Assembly (NCBI RefSeq): GCF_037038585.1 | Contig: NC_092522.1 | Location: 52,391,661 to 52,455,660, forward strand | Reading direction: 5' to 3' | DNA: 64,000 nucleotides | Source of the DNA: Patagioenas fasciata | Lineage: Eukaryota; Chordata; Aves; Columbiformes; Columbidae | Part shown: positions 26,750 to 41,126 of the stretch, piece by piece | Position numbering within the stretch: position 1 is the stretch's first letter | How the letters are laid out: the number at the start of each line of letters is the position of its first letter | Translations under genes and position numbers: made by a program | The notes under the pieces: generated by a model | Seen by the model: only the letters and a program-made list of their open reading frames with translations | What the model was told of the DNA's origin: nothing | Database searches by the model: none

Positions 26750-28211
26750 GCATGACTTTGACCACTTCCTTTTTTAATTAGCTGTCTCAGGTACATTGAG
26801 CCACCAGTTTGAATGGAAACTGGTGGGGGCTGGTTGAGAATGCAGAAGTTAATACTGTGAGGGTTTCATCTGTATGTGACTGTTATTTTAAAAAAACTTT
26901 TTTTATTATTTTATTTGCTGTTGTTTTCTTGGTGGTTGTTGTCGGGGTTTCTTTGTTTTCATTTAACATCCTAGCACAATGTCAGGGAAAGGAGCTTATT
27001 CCATTTGGGAATGCCTCAACTACAGCTAAAATCAGTATCTTGCAAGTGTGAAAAACGACATTAATGCAGTGTTGAAAGTTAGGATTTTGATCACACTCTA
27101 GCCAGGAAATTCATGATTACCATTTCCATAGCACACAGAACACACCTTTGCGGTACACAGGTAGATTTTTTTTTTTAAATACATGTATATCATGTTAACT
27201 TTTGGTGAATATCCACACTAGCACCAGGAGCTTGCTTTTAGTTTGCTTTACCGTAACTGAAAGCTGAATTTGAGGAATCCTTTGGAGGAATTGCAGTTGC
27301 TGAAGGAACCAAACTTTCATGTGTCCTCAAGAGTCCAAAAGCTCATCTTGAACTAGTAAGTTCTTTGTACTTTCCATGCACATTGAAGTGTGTTCAGGGA
27401 AATGGATAAGGAGAAAATACAAATTGTAGTTGTCATCCATGTAGGAACTACACACATTTAACTTGCAAGACTGTAAATCAAAAGTAAATTGATATTAAAA
27501 GTCTATGTTAGTGTAAAATCCTTAGACATTAGTGTTTTCTCTAAGATGTCTTTTTCAGCTGAAAAATTTTACACTTAAACATGCTTTAAGGATAAGGGAA
27601 TCTATTTGTGCCCATGTAGGCATGTATAATTTTTTTAATATTAAAACAAGTATTTCTTGAAGGGAAGATTCAAATTATTTGCATATTCTTGCCTATATGC
27701 TGATAAGATACTTAACAATAGGTGTTAAGAGATCTAAACACAAAACATTTTCGAATTCTTCTGTTGCAAATTCAGCAAAAGCAGTCTCCAAGTGGAAGAC
27801 TGCAACTAGAAAGAAAAAAGGAAGCCAAACATATTTTGAAGAGCCACTGGTCCCCTAAGAAAGCAAAAGCAAAATATGCCCCAACATATAAGTTTAATAA
27901 TAAATATAACACTAATAATTCAGAACTGAATGAGCTATCTACCAAGCTGAGAATTTCTATGAGGTGATTAAAGGATAATATAGTTAAATCCTGAATACAT
28001 TTGGTGGGTATTGCTCAAGCCTGGGAAAATTCATTTGGGAATTTATTGGAGATGAAAAAATCCCTCAGACTGGAGGGAAAAAAAAAATTAACAACATGAT
28101 CTACTGTCCTGCTGTAAAATGTAGAGTGATCTCACGGTAAAGTCCAAGGGTGCAATATCGATGATGTAAAAATTAATTGCAATTTGTAACTCCAATAGGC
28201 CTGATTCTGGT

Positions 28212-28263
28212 CTCTGCTTGAAAGAAAAAAAAACACAAAACCAAAAACAAAACCAAAACCCCA

Positions 28264-28305
<42 letters not shown>

Positions 28306-28378
28306 AACAAAAAAAACCCCACAAAAATAAACAACAAAAAGCCCACAACCGAACAAAGAAAAAACAACCAAAGAAAAA
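28212..28378. repeat. A/C-rich low-complexity block with (CAA)n
   Basis: Contains about 13 CAA units at 28265-28305 inside a wider A/C-only tract. The reverse strand gives Val-, Cys- or Leu-rich frames which are repeat translations. Confidence 0.93.
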
Positions 28379-29204
28379 GTATCATTGAATATTGTTATAA
28401 ATCCAGTGAATCCAGATCAAAATGTTTCAGCTTTATATAGGAGTTGAATCTGGTCCAGTGTGCTGGTGGGTTTTAAAAGTTTCAAAAAAGGGCAAAAGGG
28501 GGCACCAGACTGTGTGTAGTGTTATACAGAGCTGGTTTGTATAACTTAAAATATATTTTGGAGTCATTACCTTCTTGTGATTTCTTTCATACAATATTTT
28601 TTAACAGAAAAGTAATGTTTTAACTCATGTTTATAAACTGAAGTTGAAATACATAATTTTATACATCAGAGGTAAAGAAAAACATTTATGTAAGTTATTC
28701 TAAACTATTATTTTATTTTTATGGAATCCATTTTTAATACTGTATTATAATAAATCTTCCTGTCATTCCTTGGTGTTTGTTTTTCTGTCTCTGGACATAT
28801 GAATTAACAGAAAAGCACACAGAGAGCATGCAGCTAGATGGTTCCCTCTAGGTGATGCATCTGACAATATAGGAGTGTTGATTTTATTTTTTAAGATCAA
28901 GTACTGTAGATAGACTTAATGATGTTTTCAGAAGACATTTCTATAGATTAATAGATTAAAGAAGCCTATCTAGTGTTCATGAGTTGTTGCACTCTCTACT
29001 TAGTTAACCATAAGACAAGTATTGTTTCCTGATATCATATTAAAGTAAAATATTATTAAACTTAACCTTCTTCCTGCAACTTAAGCTGATTCCTTTTTGC
29101 ATTTTCCCCCATGAAATAACTAGCTAAGTAGGGAAAAAACCCTATAATATCCTTTCCACAAGTTTTCAGACCATAGTGTCTTCAGTCTTTTTAAGCTAAC
29201 ACCA

Positions 29205-29465
29205 TTTTGACTTCATTTTCTAGCCTACCACTTCCTCAGACCACACTTCCAGTTTGTCAAAATCACTTTATATTCTAAGCCAAACTTCCTGGTAGTCTCC
29301 TCCCACTTGGTGTGATCTGCAGGTTTAATAAATGCATCCACCACTCTGTCATCCAGGTCACTGCATGATGCGTTATGGACTCTACACAGGAAGAATATAA
29401 ATATATTTTGTCAAAAGGATTAACGCTGTGTCTACTGGTCCTAATAGTGATCCTCAGAATACTAA
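29205..29465 (-). mobile_element. Degraded CR1-type reverse-transcriptase fragment, - strand
   Basis: Read on the minus strand, the segment contains eroded pieces of a CR1 ORF2 reverse transcriptase in the expected order: GSLLGP (29437-29453), then SDLDDRVVDAF (about 29331-29363), then ADHTK (29317-29331), a decayed form of the catalytic ADDTK motif (second Asp now His), followed by a frameshift. It is an old, inactive insertion of internal CR1 sequence, unlike the three 3'-end copies. Family assignment rests on motif order read by eye. Confidence 0.62.
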
Positions 29466-32400
29466 ATTAGGAGCTGCGATGGTGAAGTGTATGGATGTGC
29501 AAGGACTTACGGCCTAGAAAAAAAAAGGAGTTGGGAAGTATTAGGATAAAAAGCAACAAGATCTACCTTCTTGTAGAAATACAGCACCATTTCCTAATAA
29601 TGTAGTAGCATGTTTAGTGACAGAACTAGACACTGAATTGGAGATACAAGAAATAAATCTTCATTGAGGATAGGCTCACTTTTCCATGTGTTTTTGTTCC
29701 AGGTGGTTTATGAATGTCACCAGCTTAAAAGTCTAACCTCTGCCATAGTTCTCCTTTTACACTGCATTAGAGATTGGATGGTGCTGTGTTGCCCTCACCA
29801 GCTGACTGCCCTTTTTGTACTGACACAAAGGAGAATCTCTGTAAGACACTCCCAGGCGAACCGTAACTGAAGTTGTGACTCATTTTCTGATCTCAGAAAA
29901 GCAGAACTGAGTTCTGTGATGTCTGGATCAGAGAGATTACTTTTCATAAGGGGCTTCAAAAATATATTTATCATTCTTCTGGTACCCTGCAGCCCTAGCA
30001 TCGTGGAGGTCACTAAGTCCCAGAAGTTAAGGAGGGCAGGTTGTATTGAGTTTGGGAACTGTCCAGGAATTCCAGGACATGGTGGAGATAAGGCGGGGGA
30101 GGGGGGAGAATAAAAGGCATTTTCTTTCACACCAGCACTGAATGAGTGCTATAGCAGACTGTAATCCACCATGCTGGTTTGCAGTGTGATGCTTTGAATG
30201 AGTGCATGGTTTTTTCTTCTTTTTAAGATTTGCATTGTTGTCAAATGTTTCTCAAGGTAAGAATGGTGAGGTCTTTTTGGAAGAAGGTGGAGTATTGCAC
30301 ACTGAAACACAGTTGACAGTCTGCAACCCCTGTTTACCTTGCTGAACTCACTTTTTGTTAAGTCTATTTTATGCAAAGCTTGAATGTTGAATTATGTCTC
30401 CCAGCTGCAGCTTTCTGGGCCCTCTGAGTTGCAGAAAAGACCTGAAGAGCTGTTCTAAATGGGGGATGAGGTGAGTTCTCCCAGCAAATCTCCACAGCAT
30501 CTCTCTGCTACCCATCCTCGTTGCCTCACAGCCCACCCTGACAAAAGAAAAAAAAAAAAAAAGAAATACTTAAACTCTTTTAATTATATCTGTCTGGGAG
30601 AACAACCAAAGTGTCAAGGTATCAAAGTGAAATTCAGCAAAGTCAAGAGCAAATAAAGACTCGAAGAGGCAAAAAGGAAGTAGAAAAAAATGCTGGTCTT
30701 TCTCATGGTAATAGTAACGAAGCCCAGCTGAAAAAGCCCAGACAATGGCCCGAGTTACTGTACTATAAACCGCTTCCTGCCTCTGGGCTTCACAAAGTGA
30801 CTTCACGGAGCTGATTAGGGAACCAGGAGCTACTCAGTGGATCCTGCCCCTTGGGGAAGCTTGCCAAGCCGTAGGACTTCTGTCACTTCAGGCACTTCTG
30901 CTCCTCCATCCTGAGAAGTGAAGGAGCAGGAAAGACAAAAGCCGACTGCTTACTGTTTATGGGTGGGGAGTGTATGGGTGAGCAAAACAACATTGCTCCT
31001 GCTGGAGAGCCTTGCTGCAGGGGGCTGAGTGTCCTCACTCACTGGCTGGTTTCTGTGCTAGCTGGGCCATAGGAGGTAGCATTCAGATGTTGCTTGCTGG
31101 CACCTCTCTACAAGTCTACAAGCTGATTTTGTGCTTGGGAGCATGCTGGAGATGGGCCTGAGCTCTGATCCAGAAATAGGCAGTGGAAAATGATTTCTCA
31201 GCCCAGGCTCCAGCAGCACAGGAGATTCCCTTTCTGTGAAGCCTCTGGGCATGCACATCCCCTCAGGGCATCCAGCCCTTCAGGGATGCAATCAGGCTTC
31301 TAATCAATTAGGCAAATCGACTTCAGGGGTAAGCTATTTCCTATTCATGACAACAAGCCTGGGTTAAGTTAACTCCATACTTCCCAGGAGCCCTGATCAT
31401 CCTAACCTTCCTGTTTTTTTCAGATGCTTGAAGGACAAAATTATGGAAAAGCAGAGGAGCTCCTAGTAACAGTGGACATGCTCTGTTACTGCAGAAAGCA
31501 AAATAATTTTGCTAACTGTGGGAGGATTTTGGTGACCCTTAAAAAAAAAAAAAAGTATTGATTTGCATTCAAGGGTAAAGGGACAAATATTCCAGTAAGC
31601 AGATATGGGAGTGTTTAATTTTTAAATCCCAGTCACCCAAAGACACAATGCACCTGAGCAGCCTTACTGAAGTCTCCATGATTCCTCACTGAACTGGTAC
31701 TGTATTTATTTAAATCTGTAAGTGCTACAAGTGTTTATGACATGCAACTTGTAAAAAATGACTTTAAAAGGCCTGAGGGCAGAAGTTCCAGATGAGAGTT
31801 AAGCTGCACTTTCCCTCTTTGTTGTTCTTCATAGCAGGGATTTATTTTCACCAGGTCTGCAAGGAGTTCTGCATAAACAAGTCGCTGAAGCCCCAAAGAC
31901 TCCACAGAGACACACACATATTGGAGGGTCAGGGCCATCTGTCTGTTCTTCTTCAACATTTAGATATACCAGCCTATTGCTTCCACAGATTATTTCCAAA
32001 GAAGATGTCAGGCTATACTTCTGTGGCTGATTTCATTTGCTATTTCAGGAGTTTTATTTAGTAGAACTTCTTGCCCAGTATTACGTACAGGACAGAGAAG
32101 CCAACCCACACAGTACTATAACCAGTCACTTCCAATGTGTAGCTGAGCAGCCCATCACACACATGTTCCCGATCTTGGTTCTGTACAGTCCTACCCGTTG
32201 CGTTAGCCTCACTCTAGTGGAAGACAGAATGCCAAAGGTCTTGTATAACGAGTCACCAACACCAGTAATTTCTATGTTAAAAGTGGATCCTGCACTAAGA
32301 ATGATTCCTGAAGTCTTCTGAAGCCCAACTCCAGAGCCTTAGCTTAGAATTGGTCTTCAAGTAACTCAAGAATTTGAGAGATCAAATCACTGTTGTTAAA

Positions 32401-32509
32401 AATAAAATGCCCTGTTGATTTTTTTACCAGATTTGCTTCCCTCAGGAGGCAAGAAAGCTGCTGAATTCATACAGAAAAGCACAACTAAGAACTAGATGAA
32501 TTTGCCAGC

Positions 32510-32760
32510 ATACACGTATAAAAAGTAAAGATTGCTGCAATTAAAAATCGCCACTCAAAGTCATTAATGACAGTTTATCTATTATATTCATTGCAAATTG
32601 CAAGCTGAGCATTTCATGTATAAGAGTGACACAGTCACACAATGAAATAACAAAAGGCAGAGAGTGCTAGTGACAAGTCACGTTTGCTTGCGGGACCAGT
32701 CAGCAGAATGGGGCAAATGAAACACTACATATTTTCATATGCATAATATAAAAATTGTAT
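32510..32760. promoter_or_regulatory. Candidate distal enhancer, homeodomain/POU motif cluster
   Basis: Contains the perfect palindrome TCATTAATGA (32561-32570), ATTGCAAATTGCAAG (32590-32604), GCAATTAAAAATC (about 32537) and TATGCATAAT (about 32738). This density of homeodomain and POU motifs is common in conserved vertebrate noncoding elements. Inferred only. Confidence 0.3.
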
Positions 32761-34466
32761 TTTATAAGGAATATTAAATCTCTCTATAGCTATCCAAATG
32801 TGATAGAAAACTGTAACTTAACCATAGTGTTTTTACTTTTTTTTTTGGTTACAGTATTTCTGAGTCTAATTCAAAGCTTTATCAAATTAGTTAAATGCAT
32901 AAGAATATCAGGAAGTCATGAAGTATCAAGTGTTGTACAGGATAATAAAGATAATGTTTATCTCCTGCTCACTGTTTATAATAATGATAGTTTATAATAA
33001 ACATGGTTTATAATATTTTTTTACCTACAGTACAGAACCTCGAATAAGAGTAAGAAATATTTCCAGCATGAAAGGTGCCTTTTTTACTTGCATTTTGTCT
33101 TTCTTAATATGGCATGGTCCAGGAGGTCAGTTACTATAATTATGTATTAAGATATTTAATTCTAACTTATATGAAGATTCTTTCAGGTCTTCTGAGTTTT
33201 ATCTAAGATAGCAAAAAAACTCTACTGTTTAACAGATTTCTGTTGAATTTTAGAAGATGTTATTATACTAACGTTTGTTTTACAGGCATTTCTTTTTATT
33301 TCAGCATTTGCAAAAACAATGGCAGGGTTTTATTCACAATTGTTAATCAATGAGTACCAAAATGATGGAGCAAAAAAATGTTGCAAACATTAAAAATAAT
33401 TAAAATAATACGGCTCTACTGCTCCTGTGTTAACCATGTGCTCAAAAAAGAAAGAGACTAGCCAGTAGGTACCTGAAAAGCTGATTAAACTTCAGATTTA
33501 TTTCCGCATATATAACACCAAATTCTGGCAAAGCAAGGTTACGAATTTGCTGTGTGTCATGTTCTGTGTTGCACAAATGAATACATTTCTGTTGTATCAA
33601 AATGCCTTAGAGACAAAGAACTGGATCAAAACTTAAAGAAAATCCCAATTGCATTAAGACCAGATCACTGTATTCCCATTTAAAAGCAGTTTTTTAACTA
33701 CTAGAGCAATGAAATAGAAATGTAATGCACCTTGGTCTAGTAACATGAACTGGAGGATCAGAGTAGCAACCTGCATCTGTTGTTGTTAAAAAGAAGTTCT
33801 CTACTTGTGGAACCCCGATCTTGTTTAGGAAGCTGCTGGATCTCCTTAAAAATGCCTTACTCGAGCTTCTCAGAAACACTTAGGAATATAAATGGTTTTC
33901 CTGACAGTAACATTCTCTCCTTATGATGGTGAGCAACCTTAGTGTTTTGGTGGTTGCTCATGCTTGCTAATCTTTTTCTCAAGGACAAAGTCACAGGAAG
34001 TATCTATCTTAGATAGGAAGCTAAATTATTTAAAATATACACCTGATTTCTGTATTCTTCCCTGTGCAAGAAATCCTATTTCCGTACTTCAGCTCTGATA
34101 AAGCATGTCTTTTTATGACAAAAGACCCTCAGTCCTCCAGCAACGCATCAGACCACTTGTAACACTGAGGGAGAACCACTACAGACAAGGCCTACAGAGA
34201 CATGTTTTTTCACGGTAGCTCTGCAGTTAGATCCCAGGCACGCTGTGTTGCACAAGGGACAGTGATTCAGCAGTAGCGATAATATTTACTGTATATTCAA
34301 AGACAAATGAAGGTTATTGCTTTCCTCCAAATGCATTTCTTTATTTGGTGCTACCTGAAGCACAAGACTGGAGCAAAAAAACCAGTTTGCAACTGCTGAA
34401 AATTCGTACAACATTCACAACATGGTTAGAAATCAAATGATCACAGCTTTCTTCTCTGCTTTGTGT

Positions 34467-34555
34467 TTTTGGTTTGTTTGTTTTTTTGGGTTTTTTTTTT
34501 TTTTTGGTGGAGTTTTTGTGTGTGTGTTTTGGTGCTGTTTGTTTTGTTTTTAATG
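34467..34555. repeat. T/G-rich low-complexity tract
   Basis: Runs of T (up to 15) mixed with GTTTGTTT, GTGTGTGTGT and TTTTGTTTT over about 90 bp. Confidence 0.85.
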
Positions 34556-37500
34556 AAGACTTTGCAAGGCAAAGGAAGGAGGTAAGTGCCTTTCTAGAGT
34601 ATAGCTATGGGGGCGTGTATGGGTCTAAACTAAAACTAGTTGTTTCGTAGTAAAAGCTTGTAGCAGACAAATGGGTGTTAGGTACCAGAGGCAGGGAGTT
34701 TGCACATGGAAACCTTTAAAATCACCATGCAGTTTGATACAACTGGTGTAAAGTTGAGCTTAGGACAGAGTTAGCAGAAATCTGGTAACACTGAGTGGTA
34801 GTTTGTGAGCAGACAAGGACAGTTGGCTCAATGCCCTCTTGCACTTATAACTTCGTGTTCTCGTGAGAGATAAAACTTCCCAAGTTTTGTATTTTAAAAA
34901 TTTTCAGAAAAATTGAGCTTCTGGTAGAGTCAGTGTTAAATCTGCCCAGAAGACTGGAGGGGCAAGAGTTCATGTCTTCTGTTTTCAACTTCTCACTTCT
35001 CTGCATGAATTTTTATTAAAACAAATTAAATTAAAATAAATTGCCTGCAAGTATGAAGTAATAAATTTTAAGTAGTTCTTCAATGTAAATTTCTTGGTTT
35101 TGTTACCCTATGGGTTAGAAATGTTGCATTCTCAAATATTAACCAGAAAAAAAGATACACAGACTAACTAATTTTAGATCTTCTAGGCTTTAAAACTAGA
35201 TTTTAATATCTAGTGATCTCTAATATCTACAGATAAGCCTTTCAAGCAAATGGTATCAGTATCCAGGGTAGCAAAAAATGAGCTGTGGGTGCCTTGTGCC
35301 TTTGAAGAATAATAAATTAAAAGTAAGGCTTAAGTTCCTAACAGAACACCAGTTTACACGTATGGATCGAGAACTGTAGCAAGACCAGGAGTAATCTCTA
35401 ATTTTTACAGAGCGCTATGAAAGGGAGTGCTGGATATTTACAACTAATAAAATACATGAAAGCCAAAGGGAAAATCTGACATTGAAGACCTGTTTTGTTT
35501 GAAACTACTATTTGATTTTTTAAATAGATCAGCTACAGACATTTGACCAAAATAAGAATATTCATTTCAAGCAATAAAATAAAATAAATTAGTAAATTTA
35601 AATATCCTCCCTTTAGTTAATATTTTACTGAAGATTATCAAAACCAGCAAAACCCATGAATGGGTAATGGTAGTCTCAAATTGTGGGGCATTCTTACTGA
35701 AGTCAGGGATGTATGACTCTTCTTAGAAATTAAAGCTTTTAAACACTGTTCTTTCACAGACTTCTCTTGTGTGACTCCTCCAATTATTCCTTTATAATGT
35801 GTACTTAACTAGTAGTGTGTGTGGGTATTAACTGTCAGTGTTTGTCTGGTAGAGCAAATTCACGTAAAACAGTAGTTCATTTCGACGGCATTTCTCTTAC
35901 CTATTTTTAAGTACCTACTTTACATATCTAACATTCTGCCATCTCACCTATACATCCTCTGTCACTCATGCGGAATGGGGCTGTTTAACTCGGAACTGAG
36001 TTAGCCATGAATCTCCTCCACCATACTAACTGGCAGAAATATACTTTTCTTGTTCATTCCAAAATTCAGTCTAAAATTATCATTGAGGCTCATAGATGGT
36101 GAATAGTTCCAGTAACAGAGTTACTTTTCGTTACTCAAAACAATTTTGTCTTTCTCCTAACCCAAGGCAAATTATGTATTTCCAAGAGAACATAAATCAC
36201 CAGGTGCCACTGAGAAAGAGATGGAGGAAAACACATTTCCGGTTTTGGCTAGAAAGAAACAGCAGGGACAACGCTAGAAGAGAGCTTCCAAAACATGAAA
36301 AGTTTTTGATGAACTGAGAAATTAATTTAATGAAGTCACAGAAATGTGGGTATATTTTCTCTGTGCAATGATTTGAATATTTCTTAGAACACAGCCATTA
36401 TTGCAGGAAGCCCTTTCTAAAGTTAGTTTCTATGGGAATAATAGTAATTCCTGTGAGTAAAATGCCTATATTCTCTCATTCTCTGACTGAAAGCAGAAAC
36501 GTGATTTATAATAAACAATAAGGTCTCCAATGCCTTTTCCTTTTGTAACAGTGATTCAGAATAATGTAGTTCTTAAAGTAATCACACATTCAAATACAAG
36601 TAGGTGTGAGCTTTCAAATATACTGAAAGTGAATATTCAGAACATCACATCCTGGTGTTTGCTTCTGAAGTTAAGAAAAACCTGCTGTGCAAACCAGGAT
36701 GCGTGTTTTGAAAAGTCTATAACTTTGTTATTTTGAAGCCAGATTTCTTCAAACAGGGCAAGGCACATATTTACCTTCCAGGGAGGTGTGCCATTTGTGC
36801 CAACTTTGGTACCCTTAAAAGAAACTGATTTTGACTTTTCCTGAATGCAGTAATGCATCCAAATACCATTTTCACAGCTCATTTTTAGATAAATTTGTTT
36901 AGGTGTGCTGGAGTAACATTTTACTAATAGTTTATTTTCAGTTGAGATGGTTTGATATTGCACTGCCAAAGAAGAGAGGTTCTAAATAAATGAAGAGACA
37001 AAAGTTAATTTATTATGATGGAAAATTGATATCTAATACAACTATTTTACAAACACAACATTATGCTGTAGACATTAAAATTAGTTGCATTAAATTAATT
37101 GTTTGTAGTAAGCCTTTTCAGAGTTGTTGCTGATGTATCTTGCGGTCCAAAGCATCAGAAATTCAGTGCCAGTGATTTAGCCCCACAAAAAACAAACCCT
37201 GTGCCTCTAATTCTTGAAGAAATGGCTCTGAACCATCCAGTGCTGGTATGTTGGTCCTCATTTATTTTACGTCATCATGTTCAGTTCCATAGAACCTGAG
37301 AGGTTTGGTCTGTTGTACCAGGTCTGGGGGTTTTGTCCAATTTCTGACAAATAAGAGAGATTTGTGGGGTTTTTTATACTCAAGTCTGAACACAGCAACA
37401 GAGAGAGTCTCCAATTCTATTTTCTGTGTATAGGCATGCACATATTGGTATTAATGCATTTTCCCTAAAAGAAAGTAGAGGTTGTTAGAGTTCTGGTTAG

Positions 37501-40500
37501 AACTAGAACTGATGAAAAATGGGAATGTGTGAATTTTGAAATGTTTTATCTTTCCTGAACAGAAAAGTCAAATATTTTGGTCCCTCCCAAAGGAGAAATC
37601 TCCCCAAGACTGAGTCTGGCAATAGGAAAGAAGTGTTTTGACTTAAAGAAACCCCAAACAATTTCCTCAACTAAACCACTGAGGTTCTTGGCTCAGAATG
37701 GGTTATTTCAGTTTACTGCAATGTCACCAGGTGCTCTGGGTCAGCTCAGTTTTAACTTGTATTCTTACTGTGTCCTTCTGACTTACAGGGGCTGTAACTC
37801 ACATGAAAAGAGCAGCACAGGCTGCCTGTGCCAGATTCCCACATCAAACCAGCCTTCAGTGCTGCACTCATGCATGGAATCTGCAGAACCTTACCAGAGG
37901 AGAAAACTGCTTGCATCATACAGAAATATAAGACGTGCAGTCCAGTCAAGGGAGCCCTGGGGGAAATAATCCACCATTCTTATGTGAAATCTGGTTCAAA
38001 GGCAGACAGGCTCCAAACATTTAGATCAGTTTAACAAACAGTGGTATTGGGATTCAGACTTGATTATTTTTTGTATTGATTTTTCCAGTTCAAATTATAT
38101 ATGTTCTGTGAAAATGATTACTTCTGTAAATACTGCATTTTTCTCCCTCCTTAAGTAAGTAGCAAAGTACTAAAGTATTTTTTAAGACAGTGATATAACT
38201 ACAATGATGGTAAATGACTTGTTCAGGACTGATGCTATCAATGGACATGGCTTAATTCTTCAATACAATGGTGAACTTTTGTTTGGTTTTTAACTTTAGG
38301 ATACTAAATCAAGACTTACTCAGTGGACAATTATGCAGATAAAGAAGAAATCTCTTAGACTGGAAAAGAATGACTAAAATGTAGAAACTAGAAATAGCTT
38401 TCTTATAATTTCTCAAAAAGCTACATCAGGTACATATTATATATAAATACTTGGTAGTCTTGAAATTAATGATAATCCTGGCCTTGCACTCTTTCATCTT
38501 CTACTTCTGTAACAAATATGCAAAGTAATTTTCCAGAAAACAGTATAATAAACATATTCAGAAGCCTGTTCATATTCTTGGTTTGTTGAAGAAAATGTTT
38601 TTTGGTTTCATTTTATGAATGTACCTCACATATGAGTGGGTTGTCTTACTCTCAGTTACTCCTTAGAGAAGTAAAGAGATCACAGATTCATTTAGCAGAG
38701 ACAAGACACTCAGCTGTATGAGAGAACACAACTCTTGTAATGGGAGAGATGTCAATATTTAAAAGAATTTCAAAAGTTCAGTGAAAAAGAAAAAACCTCT
38801 CATAGATGGATCACTAACTATTTCAAACTAGAAATATTCACTGAGAGCTAGGAGTTTCAACAAAATGAAAAACTTAATCATTTACGATGGAGAAGGAAAT
38901 ACGTAAACCCCAGAAAGCTGTTCATAGATAAAGCACCCCAAATTTTATGTATGTAAAAATTGGTTTCCTCACTCTTTAGAACATGAAATGGGTAAATCAG
39001 TTTTCCTGTTGCAGCTGGAAAGTGTGAGGCAAATGTAGCCAGGTAGGTAAGCTGCCCTCCAGGCCCCTGAGAGGTCACTGGCTGACTCCCAGTTTGTTTA
39101 AATGTGGATGGAGTCAAAGTGTCAGCAACTCCCCCCATCTGTTGGAAGAAAAGTCCTACAGTGGGCATTGCAAGACCAGGCTGTAGTGGCCACAGGTAAG
39201 CAAGCCTTTGGAGAACATTTATCCCACTGCCACCATGCAGAAGAGCCTGGATTTCAGGCTTGGACACCCTAGTTACTAGCAGAGCCAGGGATGCATATGT
39301 AAGGGCAGTGTAAACTTCATAGCAGAAAAAGTAATCTAGAGAATAAGTTCATTTCTTTCTTCCAGAAGTGGCTGCTAGTTTTATATATCTTGTCCAGAAG
39401 ACAATCAACATGTCTTAAAATAGAAGCAACTAAAATGGGAAATGTGTGAAACATGAATCCAGTGATGACACAAAATGACAAAAATGAGACTGGCCAGCCC
39501 ACTTTGCAAGAGCATGGTTATTCTGATAAAAAATTAATGTTCACAGGAAGAATCTTCCTGAAGTTGATAGACAGTGTTCTCTTTTTCAGAGTTGAACAAT
39601 AAATTTATGTTTAATCCAGTTTTATAACTGAAAATTCAGAGTTTAACTCCATTCATGCTAAGATAAATAGCTTCATTTCCAGCTACCAGTTTCAGGTTTC
39701 CAAGTACAGCAGATAAAGAGCATGTCCAGTGAAGAAAGTTTGCCAGCCTTTACTCATATATTAAAATACATTTTTAAAATAAACCAACAGTTTTAGCAAA
39801 AAAAAAAAAGTGCCCTATTTCTTTGCCTTATACTCCAGGCAACAAGCTGGTGGATAAAAATGCTATTTACAACAGACATGAGAGTTTACAAAAGGGATTA
39901 GTAAAGACACATTTTGTTGAAGTCATCTGAAACTCAGAACAAAGGTCGTAAGATTTTTAAATGGTATATTTCTGCACTTAACTGCTAATAAAAGTGACTA
40001 CTAATTGTTAGGCCCAAGAGTTATATGGGAGGGACCATTAACATGTTGTTCTGTTTTTGAAGTATCTGTCTGCATTAACATAGGGCATTGTAGTGCAGAT
40101 TACATTGAAATGCTGACTACTCTGCTGTAATATGGCTAGGAGGAAAACTTTCTGTCCTGCAATAAAGAATTGATATTAGTTAACTTAGAAGAGGTAAGTA
40201 TTACTTATTTTTGATATTTTAGATGGTCTGTTTGATGACTGAAGATATATATTAATTTCCCATGAAGATTTGGCATTTCTGCTTTCCAAAAATATATCAT
40301 TTCCACCAGGAGTTTTTAACTTAAAACAAAGCAGTTACATATACAAACAGTACAAAAGCTTTGACGTTAACGCCAACTTTTTCCTGCTAAATCTCTCGTA
40401 CCCAGGAAGTACAGATCAGGTTAAATCACAGATTTAAGTTTTAGATTTAGAGGAAACTCAAATCACTGAGTCAGGTTAGTTTTCTTTGCAGTAGTCAGCC

Positions 40501-41100
40501 CCATCTAAGAGAAATCAGTACTTCTGAACTGCCTAAAACATCTAAATTTAGATCAATCTGTCAGAATCAATTAAGTCAATATCTGTAGCCTTACCATATT
40601 AGATATTCAGTTTGACATTTTCATATCCAGTTGTTTTTGTCCAAAATGAATTGTGTCAAGGGAAGGGAAGGAAGGGGGTAGGAAAAAAAAAAAAAGAGAG
40701 AAAGAAGAGATAGTTAATTGTCACAACCAGAGCAAAAGAAGCATGTTTCTCTGCACATGTTAATCAGTTCCCTCTGTGTGTTTTCATTTCCTCCTTCATG
40801 GATGCAGACTGAAAGTGGATAGGAATAACTAATTTCTTCTAACCCGACAGCTATGCTTCCTCCACCATCTCTCCTTCCCCTTTGTTCTCTCCTCCAAACA
40901 AAGAAGTTTCTCCTACTGGGCTTCTCTTCAGTTTACCAGGTCTGGCTCCCTTCTGCCCCCATTCGCTCCATGGCCCCTTCCCCCACTGCCTTGCCTGTCT
41001 CCTGCCTGTTCCCACTGGTTTTCCATCCTCCCTCCCAGCATTTCTGGCTCTTTGTTCCTGCAGCACTCTGGAGATGTGCAGCAGGAACCCAGTTAGCTCT

Positions 41101-41126
41101 CTTTCTTTTTTTTTTTTTTTTTTTTT
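41101..41126. repeat. Poly(T) run after a pyrimidine-rich stretch
   Basis: About 20 consecutive T following C/T-rich sequence from about 40855. The pyrimidine tract creates long spurious frames on both strands. Confidence 0.88.

Larger units (their letters stand above)
14535..28211. other. Intergenic: no gene recognised; several enhancer-like stretches
   Basis: No convincing exon or RNA gene. Motif-dense stretches at about 19.1-19.5, 23.1-23.4 and 26.1-26.5 kb are listed separately. A small C/G-rich segment at 21.12-21.24 kb follows an acceptor-like pyrimidine tract. Confidence 0.7.

Noticed and set aside
28088-28385. Frames on the - strand rich in Val, Leu or Cys that look like membrane segments
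   Set aside because: Translations of the (CAA)n and A/C-rich repeat.
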